Assembly (NCBI GenBank): GCA_902472555.1
Contig: CABROF010000032.1
Location: forward strand, 1 to 23,271
Direction of reading: 5' to 3'
DNA: 23,271 bases
Source of the DNA: UMGS1851 sp900555605
GTDB taxonomy: Bacteria > Bacillota > Clostridia > UBA1212 > UBA1255
Part shown: positions 15,752 through 23,271 of the stretch, one piece after another
Layout: each line of letters opens with the position of its first letter
How positions within the stretch are numbered: position 1 is the stretch's first letter
Made by a program: the position numbers and the translations under genes
Notes under the pieces: generated by a model
The model's input: only the letters and a program-made list of their open reading frames with translations
Told to the model about the DNA's origin: nothing
The model's database searches: none

Positions 15752-16804
15752 TTATCGGAAGGCATAAACCGTCTGATGGCGGTATTCTTTTCCCGCAGGC
15801 AAAATGGGGGAAGGCCATTGCGGATGATGGACTGCATCCGGATACAACTGTGTCTCAAGGCACAGCGCACCGCGCCGATGATAAATTACACCGTCTTTTC
15901 CGTATATATGATCCGTCATAAAATTTCCTGTGTACAGCTGAATACCGGGCTGATCTGTATATACCTCCATTGTGCGGCCGGCCGCTTCTCCCTGCAGAAT
16001 TGCCGCCAAACCAAAGGTGCCGCGGGGCTTGTCAAGCACGTAATTCAAATCATAGCCTTGCCCGCGGCGCAGCTGTTCTTCCTTGTTCTCCGCACATAAA
16101 CCCTCTCGCAGCGTACGGAACGAACGGAAATCCGTAAAACCGGAAACCGCGGCAATTTCACCCGTCGGAATACAAGCCTCGTCAATAGGGGTAAAATGCG
16201 ATGCTTCTATTTTTAATTTATGCCCGCAGATACAGCCGGCGCCGTGCCCGTTCAGATTAAAATAAGCATGATTGGTCAGATTTATGACCGTGTCTTTGTC
16301 CGCGATTGCTTTATAATCAATGCAGAGTGCATTGCTGTCGTCAAAAGTATAGGTTACCGTGATGTCAGCAGTTCCTGGATAGCCCTCTTCCCCATCCTCC
16401 GATCGAAGGGTCAGGGTCAGCCGGTTCGCCTTACTGTCCGCAGAAACATTCCACAGCTTCTCACTAAAGCCGCACAGCCCTCCGTGCAGATGATTGCGTC
16501 CGTTATTTGCAGTAAGCGTATATACGCTGCCGTTTAGAATAAAGGAGCTGTCTGCAATGCGGTTCGCGCAGCGTCCCACCAATGCGCCGAAATAGGAAGC
16601 GGCATATTGCTTATAATCGCGGATTCGGTCAAAGCCAACGACCACATCCGTGAAGTTCCCGTTTACATCTGGTACAACGATGGCGCGTACAATTCCTCCG
16701 TAATTTAAAATTTCCACATATGCGCCGCAGCGGTTGTGCAGCCGATACAGTTCCACTGCGCTGCCGTCTGATAAATAGTCGAATAAAACTTTTTCAATAC
16801 TCAT
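15752..16804 (-). CDS. galM: Galactose mutarotase (aldose 1-epimerase)
   Basis: The 350-residue cytoplasmic enzyme interconverts alpha and beta anomers of galactose and related aldoses. Family motifs are in order: NYGGIVRAIVVPD, YFGALVGRCANRIA, NGRNHLHGG (substrate His), LTNHAYFNLNGHG (the catalytic acid His lies here) and LCLETQLYPDAVHHPQWPSPIL (the catalytic base Glu lies in LETQ). AAGGAGAT lies 9 nt before the start. It is the second gene of an operon, 39 bp after the DUF5107/TPR gene. No galK, galT or transporter is nearby, so the sugar supplied is not shown. Confidence 0.94.
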   Translation of the reverse strand: MSIEKVLFDYLSDGSAVELYRLHNRCGAYVEILNYGGIVRAIVVPDVNGNFTDVVVGFDRIRDYKQYAASYFGALVGRCANRIADSSFILNGSVYTLTANNGRNHLHGGLCGFSEKLWNVSADSKANRLTLTLRSEDGEEGYPGTADITVTYTFDDSNALCIDYKAIADKDTVINLTNHAYFNLNGHGAGCICGHKLKIEASHFTPIDEACIPTGEIAAVSGFTDFRSFRTLREGLCAENKEEQLRRGQGYDLNYVLDKPRGTFGLAAILQGEAAGRTMEVYTDQPGIQLYTGNFMTDHIYGKDGVIYHRRGALCLETQLYPDAVHHPQWPSPILPAGKEYRHQTVYAFR

Positions 16805-16843
16805 ACCAATTAAATCTCCTTTGCAGCTGCAGCATCTGTACCT

Positions 16844-18808
16844 TTAATCCTGCATTTTAAAATTCAGTGAAAACGGAGGCTTTGCCGTCTTTCTGTCAAA
16901 AGAAACGCCTGCTTTTTCAGCCTTTTTTTCTGCGATTTGATACCAAAGATCCGTCGTCAGCGTCTCGCCTTCTCTAATGTCCGGAATCTCTAATCCTCCG
17001 TTTTCCATTAGCATCGCTTCTGCCCCGTCGATGTCGCCGGTATAAAAACGTGCCTGCGCAATATAAAAACGGCATCTGCCATCCGCCAGAATTGCCGCAG
17101 GCGCTCTGCTGCTTTGTTTTAGGAGCCATTCGCTGTGGCCGCTGGACAAAAGAATTCTCCACATGCTGCGTACAAGACAGATATCCGCAAAGCGTTCTGA
17201 GACTGCGGCCAGCGCATAATTCGCGGCGGCTTCAGATTGTTCCAGCATATTGTATGTATTTGCCAGTCCGAACAGGGCCCAGACGTTATGCCTGCTCTGC
17301 AGGGAGGCTAAGAAATACTCTGCTGCCTCGGTGAATTTCAATGACGCATAGGCGGAAACGCCAAGCTGCAGCTGTGTCCACCAATTTTTTTCATGCATAT
17401 CCTCCCATTTTCGAAGCAATACGGTCCATTCTTTCTGATTCATGTAGGAAAGCGGGGGCTGCTGTTCGTCCGGTACAGAGAACGGCGCTGTTTCATTCAA
17501 AATCTGCAGCCATATTTCCTGTTCCGCATGGCAGTGCCCATAATCTAAATGCTGCGGCAGCGGCGGCTGCGATGCACGCTGACGGCGTTCATTTTCCAGC
17601 GCAGCCCAACCGCTTCCGTTTAGAACGCTTCTGCCTTTCTGTAATGCAATCTTTTCCTTTGTTTGCCGCAGCGTTTCCTCAAGCTTGGAGATTTCGGGAT
17701 CCCTCTGTACATACCGGGAAACAGTTCGGACGGCTTGTGTAAAGGAACCGTGGACCTCATCCGCGTTCAGGGCAATCGGTCCGTATAATTCAAGCCATTC
17801 GTAGGCAGCATACGGCGGCATAGGAATACTCTCATATTGTGTTTTTGCAAGGCCCGCCTGAATTTCGCAATAATTTCCGGCCTTTTCCGTAAGAAATTGC
17901 TGCCAATGCTGACTGCCCTCGCCTTTTCCCCATACAAACAGCTTTCTGCCCTGCAGACGAGAAGTGGAAGCCTGCAGGAGTCCCTTTCCGTCTTTATCTA
18001 CATAGCAGATATATCGCTCCGGTCCCTTGAGATTGAAAAAATAGTCTTTTGCATTCATTGAATTTTCAGGATAGGATGCATCAAATTCATCTGTGGCCAC
18101 CGGCATTTTATATACGCCTTCCGTTCCGTTGGAGAAGGCTTCGTCAGCCGGAACGATTACCCGGCTGCCGGACAGCGCCGGAACCGCAATATTACTCCAC
18201 CAGTACATGGGAATCACTTCACTGTTCGGGTTCACAATCCGCATTCTGCAGTGCAGGTATCTGGAATCATCCGGTAAAAAGAAATCCATCTGATATATGA
18301 CATTCCGAATCCGTTCATATTCATACATCCGAAGTACCGGCGGATTGCCGTCTACAACTGCCGTATGGAGCGGTGCACAAGTAAAGGGCGTATGGCCTGT
18401 CATACCAATATTCCATTCCACCCCTCCGCTCAGCCACGCATTCCGCAGCGCAAGATTACAGGGCCGGATTACATCGTTGACATAAATCAGATCTTTTTCC
18501 TGCACTTTATCATACAGCTGCTGCAGTCTTCCCCCCAGCTCCGGCAGAAATACTGCACGCAGATATTGATTTTCTATAACTGCTGTTTTCAATATCAGAT
18601 CCGTATTCTTTCGGGTATAGGATTCCTGATACAGATACGGGATCATGCTGAAACAATATCCGTATCCCAGGAATAACCCGTCATCTTCATCAATATCGGC
18701 TTTTGATTGAAACTGCACGTTGTTCATTGTATGCAGCGCCGGAACCGTACTGTTTTCCCCAATAGAGGAACCTTGCATATGGATTGATTCAAAGCGGATT
18801 TCACTCAT
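16844..18808 (-). CDS. DUF5107 domain protein with C-terminal TPR region
   Basis: The 654-residue protein has an N-terminal domain (about 1–370) that I assign to DUF5107. It contains NQYLRAVFLPELGGRLQQLYD, GGVEWNIGMTGHTPFTCAPLHT, MYWWSNIAVP and FVWGKGEGSQHWQQFLT. This domain resembles mutarotase-like and glycoside-hydrolase-associated beta-sandwich proteins and is probably a carbohydrate-acting or binding module. The C-terminal part has TPR-like helical pairs (LKFTEAAEYFLASLQ, WALFGLANTYNMLEQSEAAANYALAAV, FYIAQARFYTGDIDGAEAML). No signal peptide is seen, so it is cytoplasmic. The ATG at 18808 follows AAAGGAGAG; the extension to 18916 crosses the promoter. Its pairing with galM supports a sugar role. 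The exact substrate and reaction are unknown. Confidence 0.85.
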   Translation of the reverse strand: MSEIRFESIHMQGSSIGENSTVPALHTMNNVQFQSKADIDEDDGLFLGYGYCFSMIPYLYQESYTRKNTDLILKTAVIENQYLRAVFLPELGGRLQQLYDKVQEKDLIYVNDVIRPCNLALRNAWLSGGVEWNIGMTGHTPFTCAPLHTAVVDGNPPVLRMYEYERIRNVIYQMDFFLPDDSRYLHCRMRIVNPNSEVIPMYWWSNIAVPALSGSRVIVPADEAFSNGTEGVYKMPVATDEFDASYPENSMNAKDYFFNLKGPERYICYVDKDGKGLLQASTSRLQGRKLFVWGKGEGSQHWQQFLTEKAGNYCEIQAGLAKTQYESIPMPPYAAYEWLELYGPIALNADEVHGSFTQAVRTVSRYVQRDPEISKLEETLRQTKEKIALQKGRSVLNGSGWAALENERRQRASQPPLPQHLDYGHCHAEQEIWLQILNETAPFSVPDEQQPPLSYMNQKEWTVLLRKWEDMHEKNWWTQLQLGVSAYASLKFTEAAEYFLASLQSRHNVWALFGLANTYNMLEQSEAAANYALAAVSERFADICLVRSMWRILLSSGHSEWLLKQSSRAPAAILADGRCRFYIAQARFYTGDIDGAEAMLMENGGLEIPDIREGETLTTDLWYQIAEKKAEKAGVSFDRKTAKPPFSLNFKMQD

Positions 18809-18839
18809 ATTTTTCTCTCCTTTGTTAGAATTCCGCTGT

Positions 18840-18868
18840 ATAATATCTCGCCGTCTGCCGTATGTCAA
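18840..18868 (-). promoter_or_regulatory. Strong promoter of the DUF5107–galM operon
   Basis: A perfect TTGACA (18863–18868) and TATTAT (18840–18845, five of six) are spaced by exactly 17 nt on the minus strand. It starts directly after the csp terminator. Confidence 0.85.
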
Positions 18869-18872
18869 GCTG

Positions 18873-18911
18873 AAAAAAACCGGAACAACGGGGATCCGTT
18901 GTTCCGGTAAA
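18873..18911 (-). terminator. Intrinsic terminator of the csp gene
   Basis: A perfect 12-bp stem, CCGGAACAACGG and CCGTTGTTCCGG (18880–18891 and 18896–18907) with loop GGAT, extends by one A–T pair. On the minus strand seven T follow. It insulates csp from the DUF5107 operon. Confidence 0.92.
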
Positions 18912-19031
18912 AACACTTGTGTTCAACGATATAAAAAGCTTGGTTTATAATATAACAGTACAAAATGATGTTAATCTATATGAACAAAGGCACTTATCGG
19001 TCGAAATTCGTGTTTTGCGTGAAGCGGTCAA

Positions 19032-19244
19032 TTACGCGACACAAACATTTACTGCTCTCAATTTTCTGCTGTCTTTCGGATCCTTCTCCGTATCGAAGGT
19101 AACCTTCTGTCCTTCTGCCAACGTTCTGAAGCCTTGAGAAGAAATTGCAGAAAAATGCACGAACACATCCTCCCCGCCTTCGTCGTTTGCAATAAATCCA
19201 TACCCTTTGTCTGCGTTAAACCATTTTACTGTACCCCTATACAT
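19032..19244 (-). CDS. csp: Cold-shock domain protein
   Basis: The 70-residue single cold-shock domain binds single-stranded RNA and DNA as a chaperone. Both motifs are present: RNP1 KGYGFIAND (about 13–21) and RNP2 VFVHFSAI (about 27–34). The N-terminus MYRGTVKWFNADKGYG and the EGQKVTFDTE strand are typical. AGGAGGT stands 6 nt before the ATG. It is monocistronic, with a promoter ~120 nt upstream and its own terminator. The long AT-rich leader (19245–19366) is typical of cold-inducible csp mRNAs, but cold induction is not proven by sequence. Confidence 0.96.
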   Translation of the reverse strand: MYRGTVKWFNADKGYGFIANDEGGEDVFVHFSAISSQGFRTLAEGQKVTFDTEKDPKDSRKLRAVNVCVA

Positions 19245-19372
19245 TGTGGTACCTCCTGAAATATATTATATTCCAAACAAAATAAAAAAACTGTGCGCTG
19301 TAACCCATCAAATGACACGATGATTTACAACAATCACAGTGAAACTAATTAAGCGTTTTGGAATACAACCGC

Positions 19373-19401
19373 AGTTTAACACACCGATTTACATTTGTCA
19401 A
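19373..19401 (-). promoter_or_regulatory. Promoter of csp with a ~120-nt leader
   Basis: A perfect TTGACA (19396–19401) and TAAACT (19373–19378, four of six) are spaced by 17 nt. Transcription from about 19366 would give a 5' UTR of about 120 nt before the csp ATG. A second TATAAT-like sequence near 19263 has no matching -35 box. Confidence 0.65.
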
Positions 19402-19423
19402 ACTTTTATTTTTCTGTACTTAA

Positions 19424-21247
19424 TCAGCACGTATGAAAAGGCATGTTGAACCGCATAGAGAATATATAGCAACATATGACCGCGCACTTATTATCAGCCG
19501 ATTTTACCTCGCCCTTCTGATTTCCAGTATTTGTATATTTTATGCGGATCGCATCTCTTGCGAGATGCGATGTACCCTCTGCAGCGATTTCACCGATCAA
19601 CATTAAAGTTTGTTTGGCGTCTCCGGCGTCAGCAGCTGCCTTTAACAGATATTGCCCCAATGCAATAGAATTTTTATCCGCAATTTTATCTCCGTATACT
19701 ACGCTTTTCCATTGCATTAACGCCTGATCGTAACCTTCTTTTTTAATTACATTCATGGCGTATGCGCTTGCGTCCGGGTCCGTAACAGGCTCATATGAAT
19801 ACACCTCATCCAGTATTTTTTTCTGAATGGGTTCAATCATTTCATCTGTGATATGTTTGCTCTCCAGCACGGTTCGTACATCCCGACGCACATTTTTATT
19901 ATCTGATGTTTTTTTGGGCACCTGAATGTCCCTACTCGGATCAACGCCCTTCGGAATAGATCCATACGATTCCAGTAAGTTGCGCATTGGGCTGGCAGAT
20001 TCGCGGAGTTGGTATTTTGGGGTGTCACTTTTTTCCGTATTACTTTCTGACGTTTGTGCATACTGTATATTGACGCCATTAGCAGGTTGTGATATATTGA
20101 CGTCAATAGAAGAGGAAGCAGATACGTTATCGGACGTTGTTCTTGGGGCGTTTGCATTTGTAAGAGTCTGCTCTCCCTCTATTCTTTTTTGTATATATGA
20201 AGAAACTATTCTTAATTTTTTTTGACCTCCTACCACTACGGCTTCTATAATGTAATATGTTCCATTGATCCGTTTCTTGTATGCAATAAGTGGAGCTTTG
20301 CTTCCGTCTTGATTTAAAAACTCCTTACTAAACACTCTTTGACCATTCTTATCATAAAGAATTTCGATACTATCAAAGTTCTTTAATACATACGGCATTC
20401 GCGCAACATCATTTATATTAGCCATGCTATGATCCTGTTGCCCATTTTCTCCATGCCTGCGCTCAATATGGTTAATCGCGTTTGTATTTATCTCATGAGA
20501 ATATCCGGATACATCTTCTCCAAGCAAGTCCTTAATGATTGACGCTTCTTTCATAGAAACATCAGACATTTTGTATTTCACAAATTTAGTATGCTTATTA
20601 ATTCTATGTTCTTTTACTATGTCAAACATTTTTTCATCAACGGATTCCATATATTCAGAAATTGTATTCTGCATGCGTAGCGAATATCGCGTCATATCGC
20701 TTACGTTAATTCCAGAACTTTCCTGTACCATTTCACGGAACAAATCACGCGCCTTTTCAAATGTTTCTGCGCTCTTGCGCATTAAATCAATCTCATAATT
20801 TTTGTACTGACTGTTATCCATTGTCTTTAACTGGCCGCGAATTTTCATCCATATCTTTTCGATTGCGTCAAGAATGCGCTGCGCGATATTTGTTTTTTGA
20901 CCTGTTAAGCTTTCTACGAACTTACGGTCGGTAAGCATATCAGCGGATGAATTTGCAACAATTTCCTCTTGTATATATGCTTCGTCAATTTTAGCGCCCG
21001 GACTTTTCTCTTGATATAGACCTGTTAGCCGCTTTACACGCGCTTCATATCCGGCCGGGTCAGCTTGTTTTAAATAATTAATTACAAGTGACTGATACTG
21101 TCTGTATGCTTCCGGAGCGCTGTCTTTGAATGAATGCACAAACTCATGTGTAGCAACAGCTAACAGCGGATTGTCAGAATCGAGAGAAATAGTAATTTTT
21201 CCATTCGCATATATGCCATTTTCCCCTTGCTTACTTACGTATTCCAC
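19424..21247 (-). pseudogene. 3' part of a broken phage/ICE large polyvalent protein (metallopeptidase + PBECR-like nuclease)
   Basis: This is a 607-residue open frame, and the same frame extends without stop up to the frameshift at 21430–21433, so its GTG start is artificial. The domains seen are a zincin with HEFVH (residues 34–38) and a downstream EEIVAN (94–99) as the likely third ligand. Next is a region with GYSHEINTNAINHIERRHG and the following beta strands (about 248–346) that resembles PBECR (Barnase/EndoU/ColicinE5-RelE-like) nucleases. Last is a helical 'YGSIPKGVDPSRDIQVPKKT' type module (from about 425) common in large phage and conjugative-element proteins. From residue 560 the frame runs through a 21-bp CRISPR repeat core (SHLARDA) and ends in 41 unrelated residues. 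The family normally continues after GEIAAEGT, so the true C-terminus is missing. Confidence 0.75.
19550..19570 (-). repeat. Solitary CRISPR repeat core, leader-distal side
   Basis: These 21 bp are identical to the hairpin core of the array repeat: arms CGCATCTC and GAGATGCG around loop TTGC, plus one more base. The flanks at 19548–19549 and 19571 extend it to a 10-bp-arm palindrome starting ATCGC. The outer parts of the 33-bp repeat are not conserved; on the minus strand the 5' G is A and the 3' end reads …CGCATAAAAT instead of …GAGTTGAAAT. It lies 2,778 bp left of the first full repeat. It could be the degenerate terminal repeat of the array. Confidence 0.85.
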
Positions 21248-21276
21248 TTCTACCCCGAGTTTTTTCGCAATGCTTG

Positions 21277-22338
21277 CTATCGCCCTTCTGGATTCCCTGT
21301 TGAGCTTGCGCGTCTCGTACTCCTTGTCAATTTTTGTTCTTTTGATCTTGGAGATCTGCGCGTCATTCTGCCCCGTGAAATAAGCCGCGAGAACGGTTCT
21401 TGCGGGGAAGTTTGGATTATCCTGTGTAATTTTCCGCTCTGCGTCTCTGTGCCGTAAAATCCGGCCTTGTATGCGTGGTAAAAAGTACTTGCGTATGTAT
21501 GCACATCCATCTTGCCATCGTAGTTTTCTGCAATATCATAAAGCATTTTTGTGTTTTCATCAGAAAATGTCAAAAGGGCTGCATTCACGGTTTCTGTACT
21601 TCCATCAGCAGCTTTAATATCTACTTTTAATCCGTTTTTTGTATTTTTTGACACGCCTTCAATTTCGATTTGGCTTCCGTTGTATTCGGCGGTACGTACT
21701 CCGGTGCTTTGACTCGCGTATTTATCTTTTCGCAGGCTGCGTATGGCAGCTGCAGCCCCATCAACTGTCGTTCCAATGTCGGTCCCGGTTTGCTGCATAA
21801 TCACATTCCGGGCAGCTTCTCCGCCATCATGAATCAATGACGCAATTTCGCTGCTGCCGACACGTTCTCCGGAGATTATTTTTGCAATTGTTTTTGCTTG
21901 TAATTCCGCCGTGTTCTGATTTAATCCCTGTTGCGTAAGAACCGTGCTTAAAGGCTGATACATATAGGTTTTAAGATCGTTTACAGCGTTGCGTATATTA
22001 TAATTCTCATTTTGCGTGGAATTTAATGCAGAGCCTATTTGTGGAGCGTCGAATATCCCGCCGATCAACGCACCTATAATACCGGCTTCAATTGCCTCCG
22101 GCGTAATAGGTTTGAAATCATTGTTTTCTCCAAGTGTAATGTTTCGAAATACCGGATCAAGGATTTCTTGTAGATATTCCTCTATGCCTTCTCCGGCCAT
22201 ATTTGTAACAAGTCCTGCGACTGTATCCAGGGCATTAATTACACTCTGATTTGTTATTGCTTTTCTGATACCTTGTGAAACGACGTTTTTTATTTTTTTT
22301 CCCGCAACCCCACCAAGTGGTGAAATTCCACCAAGCAC
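21277..22338 (-). pseudogene. 5' part of the same broken large polyvalent protein gene
   Basis: This is a 353-residue open frame. Residues 1 to about 310 are genuine protein, with glycine-rich segments MLGGISPLGGVAGKK and GIIGALIGGIFDAP, then TQQGLNQNTAELQAKTIAKIISGERVGSSEI and a small beta region (SQIEIEGVSKNTKNGLKVDIKAADG). After GFYGTETQSGK the frame turns to Arg/Ser-rich nonsense. One missing A in the run at 21430–21433 explains this: restoring it gives ITQDNPNFPARTVLAAYFTG and reading continues into the downstream metallopeptidase part. The coding sequence is open upstream of the GTG (22338) right up to the first CRISPR repeat at 22349, reading VEILQTVLGG across that junction, so the N-terminal part of the protein is missing. 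The repertoire suggests a tail- or head-associated phage or ICE protein. Confidence 0.7.
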
Positions 22339-22348
22339 AGTCTGTAAA

Positions 22349-23271
22349 ATTTCAACTCACGCATCTCTTGCGAGATGCGACCAAAACGCTGCTTCGTTTA
22401 ATTGACAAAAATTTCATTTCAACTCACGCATCTCTTGCGAGATGCGACGATACGCAGGGCCGCAGTACGGAGTTGTGATCCAATTTCAACTCACGCATCT
22501 CTTGCGAGATGCGACAGGGTTCTGTCCGTGTTAAGTATTGTTATTATAATTTCAACTCACGCATCTCTTGCGAGATGCGACTAACTGGTTCACCACAGTA
22601 CGCGCATCGTCAGTATTTCAACTCACGCATCTCTTGCGAGATGCGACGGCGTAACACATTGATGATATGTAGATAACTCCCATTTCAACTCACGCATCTC
22701 TTGCGAGATGCGACCTTGCTGCCGGCTTCTTGTAGGGCTGCAATTGCGGATTTCAACTCACGCATCTCTTGCGAGATGCGACTCGCATGTCAATTCACCT
22801 CCTTAACATAAAACAAAAATTTCAACTCACGCATCTCTTGCGAGATGCGACTTATTCGCCTGCTGGTATAGTTCTAACGACCAATTATTTCAACTCACGC
22901 ATCTCTTGCGAGATGCGACTTATTCGCCTGCTGGTATAGTTCTAACGACCAATTATTTCAACTCACGCATCTCTTGCGAGATGCGACCCATCACGCTGGT
23001 CGCCTATCGTGTGAATTTCATCATTTCAACTCACGCATCTCTTGCGAGATGCGACTTTTTACGCTCAAAATCCTCAAAAGAACCAGAATAATTTCAACTC
23101 ACGCATCTCTTGCGAGATGCGACGAAGAAGGTGCTACGTTTGTGAAAAAGAAAAATATTTCAACTCACGCATCTCTTGCGAGATGCGACCCCATTCTTCC
23201 ACATTTCCGTCAATGGATATGGAGATTTCAACTCACGCATCTCTTGCGAGATGCGACATGGATAATGGGGG
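22349..23271 (-). CRISPR. CRISPR array, type I-C-like repeat, 14 repeats in window
   Basis: Fourteen identical 33-bp repeats start at 22349, 22416, 22483, 22549, 22615, 22682, 22750, 22819, 22887, 22955, 23023, 23091, 23157 and 23225. Spacers are 33–36 bp; the last is cut by the window end. On the minus strand the repeat begins GTCGCATCTC and ends GTGAGTTGAAAT, the form of type I-C repeats whose 3' end gives the crRNA 5' handle. crRNA transcription should therefore run leftwards, with the leader and cas genes right of 23271. The internal palindrome CGCATCTC–TTGC–GAGATGCG would form the processing hairpin. The subtype is inferred from repeat sequence alone. The leftmost full repeat shows no decay. 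Confidence 0.97.
22852..22954 (-). repeat. Duplicated spacer–repeat unit in the CRISPR array
   Basis: Spacers 22852–22886 and 22920–22954 are identical over 35 bp and flank the repeat at 22887–22919. This is a 68-bp tandem duplication of one repeat–spacer unit. Confidence 0.97.

Noticed and set aside
15731..15772. CCTTCC/GGAAGG inverted repeat as a shared terminator between yigZ and galM
   Set aside because: The arms are only 6 bp with a loop over 20 nt and no T-run on either strand.
18909..19031. Possible small RNA or promoter between the csp terminator and csp stop
   Set aside because: It contains AT-rich sequence with a TATAAT on the plus strand but no paired -35 box or hairpin. It is probably the csp 3' UTR.
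18919..19137. Plus-strand ORF with a TATAAT upstream
   Set aside because: It is antisense to csp for much of its length, has no convincing ribosome binding site, and its peptide resembles no family I know.
22275..23091. Plus-strand ORFs over the array with repeated STHASLARCD peptides
   Set aside because: They are translations of the CRISPR repeat in successive frames, not genes.
22349..23271. Self-targeting spacers against the adjacent large polyvalent protein fragment
   Set aside because: By eye none of the 14 visible spacers matches the fragment or other genes in the window. A computed search would be needed to be certain.

Overview
The window looks like a chromosomal segment of a low-to-mid-GC Firmicute, most likely a member of class Clostridia. 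The evidence is the order yicC/yloC–remA–gmk–rpoZ, a T-box riboswitch in front of an aminoacyl-tRNA synthetase operon, pyruvate phosphate dikinase, single-chain (alpha2-type) glycyl-tRNA synthetase, strong GGAGG ribosome binding sites and near-consensus sigma-A promoters. Almost everything is on the minus strand; yigZ is the only clear plus-strand gene. I cannot name a genus.

Layout, left to right. (1) 103–1652: a DtxR/MntR-type metalloregulator and an alanine racemase with an unusual active-site motif. (2) 1722–8107: a housekeeping cluster transcribed right to left, yicC–remA–gmk–rpoZ–glyS–ppdK, with a TTGCCA/TATAAT promoter, an attenuator-like leader and a terminator hairpin after ppdK. (3) 8149–9517: an isolated, unassigned 421-residue lipoprotein with its own -10 box and terminator. 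(4) 9541–14862: an operon for tRNA-dependent amidation, made of aspS fused in frame to gatC, then gatA, then gatB, under a T-box riboswitch. The likely chain is that a non-discriminating AspRS makes Asp-tRNA(Asn), the GatCAB amidotransferase converts it, and uncharged tRNA switches the operon on. (5) 14927–18868: yigZ on the plus strand, converging on a two-gene operon of a DUF5107/TPR protein and galactose mutarotase. (6) 18873–19401: a cold-shock protein with a ~120-nt leader, its own promoter and a strong terminator.

(7) 19550–23271 is the accessory part. On the right are 14 identical 33-bp CRISPR repeats, type I-C-like by sequence, transcribed leftwards; the array runs off the window, and the leader and cas genes should lie further right. 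At the leader-distal end, where the array should stop, there is instead a 2.8-kb piece of a phage or integrative-element 'large polyvalent protein' gene (zinc metallopeptidase plus PBECR-like nuclease domains). It is broken by a one-base frameshift and lacks both natural ends. Its far side abuts a solitary 21-bp copy of the CRISPR repeat core at 19550–19570. The foreign gene fragment is therefore bracketed by CRISPR repeat sequence on both sides, like a giant spacer. This is the most unusual structure in the window. I propose three explanations: spacer-mediated recombination with an invading element, a degenerate terminal repeat left behind by an insertion, or a solitary-repeat (Racr-like) mimic.
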